This document shows, piece after piece, positions 8,598 to 17,314 of a DNA stretch of 64,000 nt (within the stretch, counting starts at the first letter, position 1; every line of letters begins with the position of its first letter). The stretch is from Candidatus Sulfotelmatobacter sp. (GTDB lineage Bacteria > Vulcanimicrobiota > Vulcanimicrobiia > Vulcanimicrobiales > Vulcanimicrobiaceae), in NCBI GenBank assembly GCA_035504415.1, contig DATJRY010000021.1, positions 310,001-374,000 of the forward strand, written 5' to 3'. Under the pieces are notes generated by a model. It was given only the letters and a program-made list of their open reading frames with translations. It had not been told where the DNA came from and made no database searches. Made by a program: the position numbers and the translations under genes.

Positions 8598-9467
8598 TCA
8601 GCGCAGCGCCGGTTGGCCGAGGTCCTCGGCCGCGAGCGCGGGCGACCCTTCACCGCTCAAGAACACGCCCAGCTGCGAGACCGAGAACTGCATCCCGGTC
8701 CAGAAGCGGCCGAACTCGCCGAAGCGCGCCGACGCCTCGTCGAAGCGCATCGCGTAGACGAGCTTCTTGAAGACCAACGGATCGTCGGCGTACAGGTCGA
8801 CGCCCCACTCCCAATCGTCGAACCCGATCGAACCCGAGATCACCTGGGTGACGTGGCCGTGGAACGAGCGCCCGATCTTGCCGTGCTCGAGCATCATCGC
8901 GGCGCGCTGCGCGTACGGGGTCGAGTACCAGTTGTCGGCGCCGTCGCGCTTCTTGTTCATCGGATAGAAGCAGACGTAGCGGCGGCGTGGGATGCGCGCC
9001 CACAGCCGGCCGGCGTTGCGCGGCTCTTGCGCCGCCTCGTCGAGCATCGCGTCGAAGGCGGCGTTCCACTCCTCGCCGTGCGGCTTGAGCCCACGGTCGC
9101 GCAGCTCGGCGTGGATCTTCGCCGTGTGCTCGTAGAGGCCGAGCTCGAGCATCGAGACGTACGACTCGAGCGATTCGAGGTAGTCGCGTACAGCGAGCTT
9201 GTCGACCTGCGCCTGCATCTCGCCCAGCGCGTCGAAGGAGCGCGCGTAATGGGTCAGCAGCAAGTCGCCTTTGTGGCCGAGCAGCTGCGCCAGCCCCAAG
9301 TCCGCATCGGCGTCGCGCGCCAACGTCGCGAAGAGCGCCTGCGCCTCGCGTTCGATCGCGGCGCGCCGGTCGGCGTCCAGCGCGTCCCAACGGCGACGAT
9401 CGAAGCGGAACATGCGGTGCAGGATCGCCCAGCCGTCGAGCGACTCCGGAACGTTGGGGTGTCTCAC
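8598..9467 (-). CDS. hemQ: Coproheme decarboxylase (HemQ), chlorite-dismutase fold
   Basis: HemQ makes heme b from coproheme in the coproporphyrin-dependent pathway using peroxide. The 289-residue protein has the family block CFYPMNKKR followed by NWY, whose Tyr181 should be the catalytic radical tyrosine. The proximal heme ligand is probably His195 in EHGKIGR, followed by the conserved GSIGFDDWEWGV. The GTG start at 9467 has AGGAG 8 nt upstream and overlaps the panE stop as GTGA. HemQ is typical of monoderms but also occurs in some diderm lineages, so it gives taxonomic context only. Confidence 0.95.
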   Translation of the reverse strand: MRHPNVPESLDGWAILHRMFRFDRRRWDALDADRRAAIEREAQALFATLARDADADLGLAQLLGHKGDLLLTHYARSFDALGEMQAQVDKLAVRDYLESLESYVSMLELGLYEHTAKIHAELRDRGLKPHGEEWNAAFDAMLDEAAQEPRNAGRLWARIPRRRYVCFYPMNKKRDGADNWYSTPYAQRAAMMLEHGKIGRSFHGHVTQVISGSIGFDDWEWGVDLYADDPLVFKKLVYAMRFDEASARFGEFGRFWTGMQFSVSQLGVFLSGEGSPALAAEDLGQPALR

Positions 9468-10447
9468 GGTGCGGTCTCCTTCGTCGCCGCCGACGGCGCC
9501 CCGCTTCGGCCGCGCAGCTCGTCGCGCAGCATCTCGGGCCGCTCGCGGTACTTCGACCACAGTTGTGGCATATGTGCGATGTCGCTGAGAATCCGCGCCA
9601 AGCCCGCGTTGACGGGCGCCGCGACTCCGGCGTCGCGCGCGGCGCGCGCGACCGCGCCGTTGAGGTACTCGACCTCGGTCTGGTGTTTCGCGCCGCGCAG
9701 GTCGAGCAGCAGCGAAGGCGGCTTGTCGCCGCGGGCGCCCGCGATGCGGCCGGCCAGCGCGGTTCGCGCCAGCGGCGTCGGCAGGCTGGCCGCCGCCAGC
9801 AGCGCGCGCACCGGATAGCGCGGCAGGTCGATCGCCTTGATCCCCAGCGCCTTCATCGTCGCGCGCACCTCGCGCAGCATCCGGATCTCGAGCGCGAAGA
9901 TCTCGTCTTCGCGAACCAGGCGCTCGGGCAGCATGTCCAGGATCGCGCAGCTGGCGTTGGCGACGACGTTGAGCGCGAGCTTCGACCACTTGAGCGCGCG
10001 GTAGTCGGCCACGGCGCTGACGGGCAGGTCCGTCGCGCCGAAGGCGGCCAACAGCCAGTTGTGCGCGTTGGCGCCGACCGGCGCGAACGCGATCCCGCCG
10101 CCGCGCGCCGCGACCCCCTGGCCGCTCGCGTCGCGCTCGACCGGGACGGTCAGCGCGGCGCTGACGACGCTGTCGGCACCGAACGCCTGGGCCAGCAGCT
10201 CCTCGTTGCCGATGCCGTTCTGCGGCGTGAGGATCGTCGTCGCGGACGGGTCGCGCAGCCCGCGCCGCAGCGTTTGTATCGCGCCCGGCGTGTCGTAGGC
10301 TTTGACCGTCACGATCGCGAGGTCGACCTCGACCGGAACGACGTCTTCGAGCGCTCGGGGCGCGTACATGACCTCGTTGCCGATGCCGCGCAGCTGCTCG
10401 CCGAGATAGGTTCCGACGGCACCCGCGCCGACGACGTAGACGCGCAT
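9464..10447 (-). CDS. panE: 2-Dehydropantoate 2-reductase
   Basis: This NADPH-dependent enzyme reduces ketopantoate to pantoate for coenzyme A synthesis. The Rossmann motif GAGAVG is at residues 7-12. The catalytic lysine is likely Lys156 in KWSKLALN, and the C-terminal helical domain carries EYLNGAV. The 327-residue length is normal. The ATG is 4 nt after the dut stop, and the gene overlaps hemQ by 4 nt. The broader ApbA/PanE family has members with other substrates, so pantoate specificity is likely but not proven. Confidence 0.92.
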   Translation of the reverse strand: MRVYVVGAGAVGTYLGEQLRGIGNEVMYAPRALEDVVPVEVDLAIVTVKAYDTPGAIQTLRRGLRDPSATTILTPQNGIGNEELLAQAFGADSVVSAALTVPVERDASGQGVAARGGGIAFAPVGANAHNWLLAAFGATDLPVSAVADYRALKWSKLALNVVANASCAILDMLPERLVREDEIFALEIRMLREVRATMKALGIKAIDLPRYPVRALLAAASLPTPLARTALAGRIAGARGDKPPSLLLDLRGAKHQTEVEYLNGAVARAARDAGVAAPVNAGLARILSDIAHMPQLWSKYRERPEMLRDELRGRSGAPSAATKETAP

Positions 10448-10451
10448 GCGC

Positions 10452-10898
10452 CTAGCGCCCCGTGCTGCCGAAGCCGCCTTCGCCGCGCGCGCTCACGCCG
10501 AGCGCGGCGACCTCGCGAAAGGCCGCCTGCACGACCGGCGCCACGACGAGCTGCGCGATGCGTTCACCGCGCCGCACGACGAACGGCTCGGTGCCGAAGT
10601 TCGCCAAGATCACGCCGACCGCACCGCGATAGTCGCTGTCGATCGTCCCGGGGCTGTTCAAGCACGTCACGCCGAAGCGGAGCGCGAGGCCACTGCGCGG
10701 TCGCACCTGCACCTCGTACCCGGGCGGGACCTCGAGCGCGAAGCCGGTCGGGACGAGCGCGCGCTCGCCCGGCGCGAGCACCAGATCGGCCGGGACGGCC
10801 GCCACGACGTCGGCGCCGGCGGCGCCGCCGCTCATGTAGGCGGGAAGCGGCAGCCCGTCGCCTTCGGGGAGCCGCACGACCGCGATGTGGGGCGTCAT
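10452..10898 (-). CDS. dut: dUTP pyrophosphatase
   Basis: The trimeric dUTPase hydrolyses dUTP to dUMP, keeping uracil out of DNA and feeding dTMP synthesis. All five motifs are present in 148 residues: [23 protein letters not shown] with the catalytic aspartate, GERIAQLVV, and [10 protein letters not shown] at the C-terminal flap. The ATG overlaps the nrdR stop as ATGA. The pairing with nrdR is functionally sensible because both act on deoxynucleotide supply. Confidence 0.97.
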   Translation of the reverse strand: MTPHIAVVRLPEGDGLPLPAYMSGGAAGADVVAAVPADLVLAPGERALVPTGFALEVPPGYEVQVRPRSGLALRFGVTCLNSPGTIDSDYRGAVGVILANFGTEPFVVRRGERIAQLVVAPVVQAAFREVAALGVSARGEGGFGSTGR

Positions 10899-11368
10899 TT
10901 CGCCAACAGCTCTTCGAGCTCGGCGCGGAAGCTGGCCACGTCGCGGAAATCACGGTAGACGCTGGCGAAGCGCACGTACGCGATCGCGTCGAGCCCCTTG
11001 AGCGCTTCCATCAGCTTCTCGCCGATGAGCGAGGCCGGTACCTCGCTCTCACCACGGGCGAAGAGCTCGCGCTCGATCACGGCGACCGTCTCTTCCATGC
11101 GCGCCTCGGAGACCGGGCGCTTCTCGCACGCCCGGCGCAGCCCGCTGAGGACCTTGTCGCGGTTGTACTGCTCGCGCCGCCCGTCTTTCTTCACGACGAA
11201 CAGACGAGGCGCTTCCATCCGCTCGTAGGTCGTGAACCGGTGCTTGCAACCGAGACACTCCCGACGCCGGCGGACGGAGTTGTCGTCATCGCGCGAATCG
11301 ACGACGCGAGTCTCGTTCTTGCGACAGTGCGGGCAGAGCAGGTCGAGTCGGTCCTCTCGGGGCGGCAC
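10895..11368 (-). CDS. nrdR: Transcriptional repressor NrdR
   Basis: NrdR senses ATP/dATP and represses ribonucleotide reductase genes. The N-terminal zinc ribbon is CPHC with CLGC (residues 12-42), and an ATP-cone follows from about residue 52 ([17 protein letters not shown]). The 157-residue length is typical, with about 11 extra residues before the first CxxC. The only usable start in front of the zinc ribbon is the GTG at 11368, which is directly preceded by AGGGG with no spacer, so initiation may be leaderless or inefficient. It heads the operon that continues through dut, panE and hemQ. Confidence 0.96.
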   Translation of the reverse strand: MPPREDRLDLLCPHCRKNETRVVDSRDDDNSVRRRRECLGCKHRFTTYERMEAPRLFVVKKDGRREQYNRDKVLSGLRRACEKRPVSEARMEETVAVIERELFARGESEVPASLIGEKLMEALKGLDAIAYVRFASVYRDFRDVASFRAELEELLAK

Positions 11369-11393
11369 CCCCTAGATGTTGTGGTGCCCGTCC

Positions 11394-11399
11394 AGTATA
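11394..11399 (-). promoter_or_regulatory. Possible -10 element for the nrdR operon
   Basis: The minus strand reads TATACT here, about 26 bases before the nrdR GTG. No convincing -35 hexamer is seen 16-18 bases further upstream, and I cannot locate NrdR boxes near it. This is a weak prediction resting on the hexamer and its position. Confidence 0.3.
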
Positions 11400-11431
11400 G
11401 CCCGAACCGAGGGTGTTCGGCTATGCCGCTC

Positions 11432-11581
11432 CTAGGAAGCGGCGCCGATCTTGAACATCTTCGTCCCGCACACGGGGCACTTGCCCTCGGTCGCGGGGCG
11501 GCCATTCTTCATCTGGATCTGCTGCGCGTCTTTGATTTCGCGCTTGGTCTTGCACTTGACGCAGTACGCTTCGGCTGCCAT
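11432..11581 (-). CDS. DUF5679-type small zinc-ribbon protein
   Basis: This 49-residue protein carries two CxxC knuckles, CVKC at residues 7-10 and CPVC at 35-38, with a basic middle. It matches my recollection of the DUF5679 family, small zinc ribbons widespread in Actinobacteria, Chloroflexi and relatives. The function is unknown, and DNA or RNA binding is plausible from the charge. The ATG has a purine-rich AGGGGGAAG about 11 nt upstream. It sits between nrdR (same strand, 63 nt away) and divergent dprA. Confidence 0.85.
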   Translation of the reverse strand: MAAEAYCVKCKTKREIKDAQQIQMKNGRPATEGKCPVCGTKMFKIGAAS

Positions 11582-11613
11582 GGCTCGGTCGTCTTCCCCC
11601 TTAGAACGGCCCA

Positions 11614-11629
11614 GTCCGCACAGGCGGAC
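11614..11629. other. Short hairpin between DUF5679 gene and dprA
   Basis: GTCCGC and GCGGAC form a perfect 6-bp stem around an ACAG loop in the 139-base gap between two divergent genes. There is no T-tract, so it is not a standard terminator. It could be a leader structure or chance in GC-rich DNA. Nothing else in 11582-11720 is recognisable. Confidence 0.3.
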
Positions 11630-11720
11630 CGTGATCGCCGAGGCCCGTTACGGGTGCCACCGGTGAATCCCTTGGAGGGAGCCCCCTCGCCGTGACGATT
11701 CCTCCGCGTGAACGAGCAGC

Positions 11721-12617
11721 GTGGACGGGTTGGAACGCCGTTGGATCGCTCGCTCGGAGCTGGACGGCTGGTGCGGGGAGCGTCTGGCGGAGGCCGCGTT
11801 GGAGGGGCTGTGGGTGGCGGGGACGCTCGACGGCCTGGCCGCGCCGTGCGTGGCGATCGTGGGGACGCGGGCGCCCTCCGACGAGGGGCGACGCCGCGCA
11901 CGGCGCCTTGCGGAGGCCCTCGGGCGAGCCGGTGTCGCGGTCGTCTCGGGCCTCGCGCTGGGAATTGACGGGGCGGCCCACGAGGGCGCCTTGGCGGCCG
12001 GGGCGCCGACCCTCGGCGTGCTCGGGGGTGGCCACGGTCACTTCTTCCCGCCGCGCCATCGGGAGCTGGGCGCCCGGCTGATCGCGGCCGGCGGCGCGGT
12101 CGTCTCGCCGTTCGCCCCGGACGTCGCCCCGAAGCCGTGGATGTTCCTGGCCCGCAACGCCGTGATCGCCGCGCTGGCCGACGCGGTGGTCGTGGTGGAG
12201 GCCGCCGCCCGCAGCGGGGCGCTCAACACGGCCGGCCACGCCGCCGACCGCGGCATCCCGGTCCTGGCCTTCCCCGGCGACGTCGACCGCCCCAAAGCGG
12301 CAGGCTGCAACGCCCTCATCCGCGACGGCGCCACCCTCGTCCGGGACGCCGACGACGTCCTCGCCGCGCTGCCCGGCGGTCTCGTCTCGCGGTCGCCCAG
12401 CGACGCGGCCGACGCCGATCGACCGGATGCACTCGCCGGCGACACGGCCGCGGTGCGCCGCATCGTCGGTGCACTCGCCGACGGCGCACGCGATGCCGCG
12501 ACGCTGGCCGATCACCTCGCGCTCCCGCCCGCCGAGCTGCTCGCGCTCCTCGGCGAACTGGAAGCCGACGGCCGCATCATCGCCGGCACCGACGGCTACG
12601 CCCTCGCACGCGGTTGA
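11721..12617 (+). CDS. dprA: DNA-processing protein DprA/Smf
   Basis: DprA binds incoming single-stranded DNA and loads RecA during natural transformation. The Rossmann-like core shows IVGTRAPSDEG near residue 47, SGLALGIDGAAHEGAL near residue 77, and GVLGGGHGHFFPPRH near residue 98. A winged-helix (DML1-like) tail covers roughly residues 240-298. The 298-residue protein lacks the N-terminal SAM domain of longer homologues, as is common. The GTG at 11721 is the first start before the core, with a weak Shine-Dalgarno sequence. Competence itself is not shown by this gene alone. Confidence 0.92.
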   Translation: MDGLERRWIARSELDGWCGERLAEAALEGLWVAGTLDGLAAPCVAIVGTRAPSDEGRRRARRLAEALGRAGVAVVSGLALGIDGAAHEGALAAGAPTLGVLGGGHGHFFPPRHRELGARLIAAGGAVVSPFAPDVAPKPWMFLARNAVIAALADAVVVVEAAARSGALNTAGHAADRGIPVLAFPGDVDRPKAAGCNALIRDGATLVRDADDVLAALPGGLVSRSPSDAADADRPDALAGDTAAVRRIVGALADGARDAATLADHLALPPAELLALLGELEADGRIIAGTDGYALARG

Positions 12618-12678
12618 CGCGCACGACACGGGCAGCGAGGAGAGAATGCTCGCGTGAGGGTGCGGCGAACGCGCGCGC

Positions 12679-13140
12679 ATGCACATCCGGCTGATCGCCG
12701 TTGGGAAGGTGCGCGAGCACTACATCGCCGAGGCGCTGGCGGACTTCCGCACGCGATTGCGGCCGTATCATCGGCTCGAGGAGATCGAGGTGCGCGCGGC
12801 CGACGGCTCCGATCCGGCGCGCGCGATGCAGACCGAGGGCGAGGCGATCCTCAAGCTGCTCGACCCGGCCGATCACGTCTGGCTGTTGGAGCGCGGCGGC
12901 GAGAGCTTCGGCAGCGAGGAGCTGGCGCGGCGCCTCGAGCGGTTGCCGCATGACGGGATCGCCCGGTTGACGCTGATCGTCGCGGGGACCTACGGAGCCT
13001 CGGAGGCCGTCCTCCGGCGGGCCGACCTGCGTTGGTCGTTGTCCCCGTTGACGCTCTTGCACGAGTGGGCGCGCGCCCTGGTGCTGGAGCAACTGTACCG
13101 CGCGGCGAAGATCGCCCGCGATGAACCCTACCACCACTGA
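12679..13140 (+). CDS. rlmH: 23S rRNA pseudouridine-1915 N3-methyltransferase RlmH
   Basis: RlmH is a small SPOUT methyltransferase that methylates pseudouridine 1915 in helix 69 of 23S rRNA. The 153-residue length is exact for the family. The N-terminus IRLIAVGKVRE, the knot segment IVAGTYGASEAVL, and the terminal block SLSPLTLLHEWAR with EQLYRA are all characteristic. The start is ATG. The 3' end overlaps the argS start by 20 nt, so ArgS translation begins inside rlmH. Confidence 0.96.
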   Translation: MHIRLIAVGKVREHYIAEALADFRTRLRPYHRLEEIEVRAADGSDPARAMQTEGEAILKLLDPADHVWLLERGGESFGSEELARRLERLPHDGIARLTLIVAGTYGASEAVLRRADLRWSLSPLTLLHEWARALVLEQLYRAAKIARDEPYHH

Positions 13141-14806
13141 GGAGAACGCGCTGCTCTCGCTAGACGACCTCGCCGCCCGCTTCGCGGAGGCGGCGCGCGC
13201 GCTCTGGCCCGAGGGCAGCCCGGTGGTGCAGTTCGAGCCGCCGCGGCGCGCCGAGTTCGGCGACGTTGCGACCAACGTCGCTTTCGGTCTGGCCCGGGTG
13301 GCCCGCCGCAAGCCGCAAGAGATCGCCGAGGCGCTGATCGAGCGCGCCCTGACCGATCCCGGGGTGCGCGCGACGGTCGCCGACGCGACCGCGACCGCCG
13401 GCTTCGTCAACCTGCGGTTGGTCCCGGCCTTCTGGCAGCGCGTCGTCGGCGACGTGCTCCGCGCCGGCGCCGACTACGGCAAGGCGGCGCCCAACGGCGA
13501 GCGCATCTCGCTCGAGTTCGGCAGCGCGAACCCGACCGGACCGCTGGTCGTCGTGCAAGGCCGCACGCTCTCGATCGGCGACACGCTGGCCAAGACGATG
13601 CGCCATGCCGGCTACCACGTCTTCACCGAGTGGATCATCAACGACGCCGGCTCGCAGATGGATCAGCTCGGCCTGTCGGTCTACGCGCGTTACCACCAGC
13701 TGTTCGATCCGCACTACCCGTTCCCCGACGAGGGCTATCCGGGCGACTACCTGATCCCGATCGCCGAAGCGCTGCGCGCGCGCGACGGCGAGAAGTGGCT
13801 GCGCGTGTCGGCGGCCGCGGCGATTCCGCCGCTGGCGACCTTCGCGCGGGACATGCTGGTGGCGGGACAACAGGCGGTCGCGCACCGCTTCGGCGTCGAC
13901 TTCGACCTCTGGCAGTCGGAGAAGGCACTGCACGAGGCCGGCGCGATCGAGCGCGGCATCGAGCGGCTGCGCGAGCTGGGCGTCCTGTACCAGCGCGACG
14001 GCGCGACCTGGCTGCGCACGAAGGACGCCGGCGACGACGACGATCGCGTGGTCATCCGCAGCGACGGGCGCCCGACGTATTTCGCCAACGACGTCGCCTA
14101 TCATTACGAGAAGCTGCAGCGCGCAGATCACGTCATCGACATCCTCGGCCCGGATCATCACGGCTACATCGCGCGGCTGGCGGCGCTGGCGAACGCGTAC
14201 GGCCGTCCCGGCGCGATCGAGGTCCTGATCGCCCAACAGATCACGCTCAAGCGCGGCGAGGAGATCCTCTCGATGTCCAAGCGCGCCGGCACCCTCGTCA
14301 CGCTCGAAGAGGTGATCGACGAGGTCGGCGTCGACGCCGCGCGCTTCTTCTTCGTCATGCTCTCGACCGACCAGCCGCTGACGTTCGATCTCGAGCTGGC
14401 CAAGAAGCAGTCGAACGACAACCCCGTCTACTACGTCCAGTACGGCCACGCCCGCATCGCCTCGGTGCTCCGGCGCGCGCGCGAGTCGCACGCCGCGATG
14501 CTGACCGCCGCCGAACGCGCCGACGGCCTCGACGCGCTGACCGATCCGGCCGAGCTGGCGCTGATCCGGCATCTGGCGGAGTTCCCGGCGACGATCGCCG
14601 GCGCGGCCCGCGCGCGCGCACCGCACCGCCTGCCGAAGTACGCGCGCGACCTGGCCGCCGAGTTCCATCAGTTCTACGACGCCTGCCGCGTGCTCACCGA
14701 CGATGCGCCGCAGACCACGGCGCGGTTGGCGCTCGTGCTGGCGACGAAGACCGTGCTGGCGACGACGCTGGCGCTGTGCGGCGTGAGCGCACCCGAGCAG
14801 ATGTAA
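13121..14806 (+). CDS. argS: Arginyl-tRNA synthetase with non-canonical HIGH region
   Basis: This class Ia synthetase charges tRNA-Arg. The N-terminal additional domain covers residues 1-110, the catalytic core follows from FGSANPTGPL (133-142), MSKR is at 385-388, and the C-terminal DALR anticodon-binding domain runs from about 440 to 561. The HIGH motif, normally HVGH directly after SANPTGPL, reads VVVQ at 143-146, so both histidines are missing while the flanks are perfect. I believe some other bacterial ArgRS proteins also lack the histidines here, but I cannot check. The ATG at 13121 lies inside rlmH. Overall the protein looks intact and functional. Confidence 0.95.
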   Translation: MNPTTTEENALLSLDDLAARFAEAARALWPEGSPVVQFEPPRRAEFGDVATNVAFGLARVARRKPQEIAEALIERALTDPGVRATVADATATAGFVNLRLVPAFWQRVVGDVLRAGADYGKAAPNGERISLEFGSANPTGPLVVVQGRTLSIGDTLAKTMRHAGYHVFTEWIINDAGSQMDQLGLSVYARYHQLFDPHYPFPDEGYPGDYLIPIAEALRARDGEKWLRVSAAAAIPPLATFARDMLVAGQQAVAHRFGVDFDLWQSEKALHEAGAIERGIERLRELGVLYQRDGATWLRTKDAGDDDDRVVIRSDGRPTYFANDVAYHYEKLQRADHVIDILGPDHHGYIARLAALANAYGRPGAIEVLIAQQITLKRGEEILSMSKRAGTLVTLEEVIDEVGVDAARFFFVMLSTDQPLTFDLELAKKQSNDNPVYYVQYGHARIASVLRRARESHAAMLTAAERADGLDALTDPAELALIRHLAEFPATIAGAARARAPHRLPKYARDLAAEFHQFYDACRVLTDDAPQTTARLALVLATKTVLATTLALCGVSAPEQM

Positions 14807-14849
14807 CGTACCTGGGCGTGCGTACTATCCGGGCCGCCCGGCGTAGCGT

Positions 14850-16130
14850 ATGATGGCGTCCATGCGCCCGCGCATCCCCTCGTCCGCTTGGTATCTTGCC
14901 GTGCCGGCCATCACGTTCGTGGTGACGGTCGTCTCGGCGGCGAACCGGTCGACGCCCTCGATGTTCATCCAGCCGCTCGAGTTCGAGTTCGGCTGGAGCG
15001 CGGCGACGATCGCCTTCGCGATCGCCGTCGGGATCGCGCTGTTCGGCTTGATGGGCCCCTTCGCGGCATCGTTCATGAACAAGTACGGCGCGCGCCGCGT
15101 GGTCGCGATCGCGCTCGCCATTCTGGCGGTCTCGTCGTTCGCGTCGATCTTCATGACCGCGGCGTGGCAGCTGGTGCTGCTGTGGGGCTTCCTCTCGGGC
15201 ATCGGAACCGGCGCCATCGGCCTGGCACTGGGCGCGACGATCGCCAACCGCTGGTTCGAACGGCGCCGCGGCCTGGTCATGGGCGTCTTCTCGGCCGGCA
15301 ACGCCACCGGACAGTTGATCTTCCTGCCGCTGTTCGCGCACATCATCAAGTTCGACGGTTGGCGTCCGTGCGCGGCGATCGTCGGCGGCCTGTGCCTGCT
15401 GCTGATCCCGCTCTTCATGGCGATCGTGCGCGAGCGCCCGGTCGACGTCGGCTTGCCGCCCTTCGGCGCGCGGACGGTCGTGCCGGCGCCGCCGCCGCTG
15501 GCGAATCCCTTCGCGAGCGCGATCGCGAACTTGCGCTCCGGCCTGCGGTCACGCGACTTCTGGATCCTGGGCGGCACCTTCGCGATCTGCGGCGCGAGCA
15601 CCAACGGGCTGGTGCAAACCTCGCTGATCCCGCTGTGCGGGGATCACGGCATCCCGCTCACGACCGCGGCGAACCTGCTGGCGGCGATGGGCCTGTTCGA
15701 CCTGATCGGCACGACGGCGTCGGGCTGGCTGACCGATCGTTTCGACAGCCGCCTCTTGCTGTTGATGTACTACGGGCTGCGCGGCCTCTCGCTGCTCGCG
15801 CTGCCGCTCGTGTTCGGCGCGCAAGTCTTCGGGTTGCCGGCCTTCGCGGTCTTCTACGGCCTCGATTGGATCGCCACCGTGCCGCCGACGCTCAAGCTGG
15901 CCAATGCGGCGTTCGGCGTCGATCGCGGCGCGGTGATGTTCGCGTGGATCCTGGCGGCGCACCAGATCGGTGCCAGTCTCGCCGCTTACGGCGCCGGACT
16001 TTCGCGCACGTACCTGGGCGCGTACGACCCGGCCTTCGCGGTCGCCGGCGGGCTGTGCCTGTGCGCCGCGGTGCTCTCGCTCTTCGTCGCGCGCGGGCGC
16101 ACGCCGGCGCGCGCGGTCGCCGTCGCCTAG
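14850..16130 (+). CDS. MFS transporter, oxalate/formate-antiporter-like
   Basis: This 426-residue protein has 12 predicted membrane segments in two six-helix halves, separated by a hydrophilic loop around residues 205-235. The cytoplasmic loop motif between helices 2 and 3 is GPFAASFMNKYGARRV, close to the MFS A-motif, and in the second half it is GWLTDRFDSRLLL. The pattern resembles monocarboxylate/oxalate-formate porters; the substrate is unknown. The track ATG is followed two codons later by another ATG. The 3' end overlaps the convergent AI-2E gene by 4 nt. A 13-bp odd palindrome, CCGGGCCGCCCGG, lies just upstream at 14829-14841. Confidence 0.85.
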   Translation: MMASMRPRIPSSAWYLAVPAITFVVTVVSAANRSTPSMFIQPLEFEFGWSAATIAFAIAVGIALFGLMGPFAASFMNKYGARRVVAIALAILAVSSFASIFMTAAWQLVLLWGFLSGIGTGAIGLALGATIANRWFERRRGLVMGVFSAGNATGQLIFLPLFAHIIKFDGWRPCAAIVGGLCLLLIPLFMAIVRERPVDVGLPPFGARTVVPAPPPLANPFASAIANLRSGLRSRDFWILGGTFAICGASTNGLVQTSLIPLCGDHGIPLTTAANLLAAMGLFDLIGTTASGWLTDRFDSRLLLLMYYGLRGLSLLALPLVFGAQVFGLPAFAVFYGLDWIATVPPTLKLANAAFGVDRGAVMFAWILAAHQIGASLAAYGAGLSRTYLGAYDPAFAVAGGLCLCAAVLSLFVARGRTPARAVAVA

Positions 16131-17314
16131 CCCTCGCCCGCCGTCGTCGGCGCGACGGTGACGACGACCGTCTCCGGGACGCTGGGGTCGCCGGCGTCCG
16201 CGTCGCGGCGCACGTCGATGTGGACGCCGTCGGCGGTGTCCACGTGCGTGACCAGCGACTGCGTCTGCATGCGCACGACGTAGGGCTGCACGAAGTAGCG
16301 GAACAGCACGCGCAGCAGCGCCGCGGCCGGAATCCCGAGCAGCAAGCCCGGGACGCCGAACAACTCCCCGCCGGCGAAGACGGCGAACATCACCGTGATC
16401 GGCGAGACGCCCAGCGACTCCGCCATGATCTTGGGGACGAGCAGGTTGTCGCCGATGCGCCCGACGACGAAGATCGCCACCGTCACCCACACCACCATCC
16501 CCGTCCCCTGCGGGACGGCCAGCAGCGCGGCGAGGATCTGCGCCACCAGCATGCCGACGAACGGGATCGCGTAGCCGATCCCGCACACCAGGCCGACCAG
16601 CAGCGCGAACTGGAAGTGGAAGGGCGCCAACAGCACCCATACCGCGACCCCGACGATCGTGCACAGGAGCGCCTGGCCCGCCACGTAGTGGCCGAACACC
16701 TCGGCCAGCTCGTGCACCAGCGCCGCCGCGCGCAGCCGCCGGCCGGGCGGCACGAACGCCAGGATGCCGTCGCGCACCTCGCGCGCCTGCAGCAAGAAGA
16801 ACACCGAGAGGATCAGCGCCGAGGTGCCGACGACCAGCGCGCCGACCACGCCGACGACGATCGCGCCGAACTGGGTGAGCGTCTCGACCATCAGCGAGCG
16901 CACCTGATCGCCGACCGCGGTCTCGATCTGCGCGTACGACGGCAGCGCGACCCGGTTGCCGAACACGTTGCGGATGGTGTGCTCGGCGTCGACGACCAGA
17001 TTTTGTCCGGCTTGGATGTATTGCGGCGCGTTCTGCACCAGCACGAGGATCTGCCCGTAGCCGACCGGCACGATCACCAGCGCCAGCAGCAGCATGAGGC
17101 CCAGCAGGCCCGCGTAGACGATTGCGATGCCGGCCGGACGCGGCATGAAGCGCTCGAGCTGCTTGACCAGCGGGTGCGCGCCGAACGCGATGAAGGCCGC
17201 GATGACGAAGATAGAGATCGTGTGCGGGATGCGCGCGGCGAACAGCGTCGCCGCGACCAGCACGATCGCGACGACGATCACGGTCACCGTGCGCCGCACC
17301 AAGGTCGAGCTCAT
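16127..17314 (-). CDS. AI-2E family (PerM/YdiK-type) membrane transporter
   Basis: This 395-residue inner-membrane protein has about eight hydrophobic segments and the AI-2E/UPF0118 layout: two helices, a soluble loop at about 105-150, then paired helices with the family block GYAIPFVGMLVAQI near residue 255 and GELFGVPGLLLGIPAAALL near 325. Members export varied small molecules or act as Na+/H+ antiporters, so a role with autoinducer-2 should not be assumed. A hydrophilic acidic tail of about 50 residues follows the last helix. It overlaps the upstream GNAT gene by 4 nt and ends the pyrF-pyrE-hisC run. Confidence 0.9.
   Translation of the reverse strand: MSSTLVRRTVTVIVVAIVLVAATLFAARIPHTISIFVIAAFIAFGAHPLVKQLERFMPRPAGIAIVYAGLLGLMLLLALVIVPVGYGQILVLVQNAPQYIQAGQNLVVDAEHTIRNVFGNRVALPSYAQIETAVGDQVRSLMVETLTQFGAIVVGVVGALVVGTSALILSVFFLLQAREVRDGILAFVPPGRRLRAAALVHELAEVFGHYVAGQALLCTIVGVAVWVLLAPFHFQFALLVGLVCGIGYAIPFVGMLVAQILAALLAVPQGTGMVVWVTVAIFVVGRIGDNLLVPKIMAESLGVSPITVMFAVFAGGELFGVPGLLLGIPAAALLRVLFRYFVQPYVVRMQTQSLVTHVDTADGVHIDVRRDADAGDPSVPETVVVTVAPTTAGEG

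Noticed and set aside
11640-11700. Possible riboswitch between the DUF5679 gene and dprA
   Set aside because: Segments such as GTGCCACCGGTGAATCCC look suggestive, but I could not match a full cobalamin, glycine or SAM aptamer, and pairing is poor.
14829-14841. CCGGGCCGCCCGG palindrome after argS as terminator
   Set aside because: The stem is only 5 bp with a 3-base loop and no T-tract; in such GC-rich DNA this occurs often by chance.
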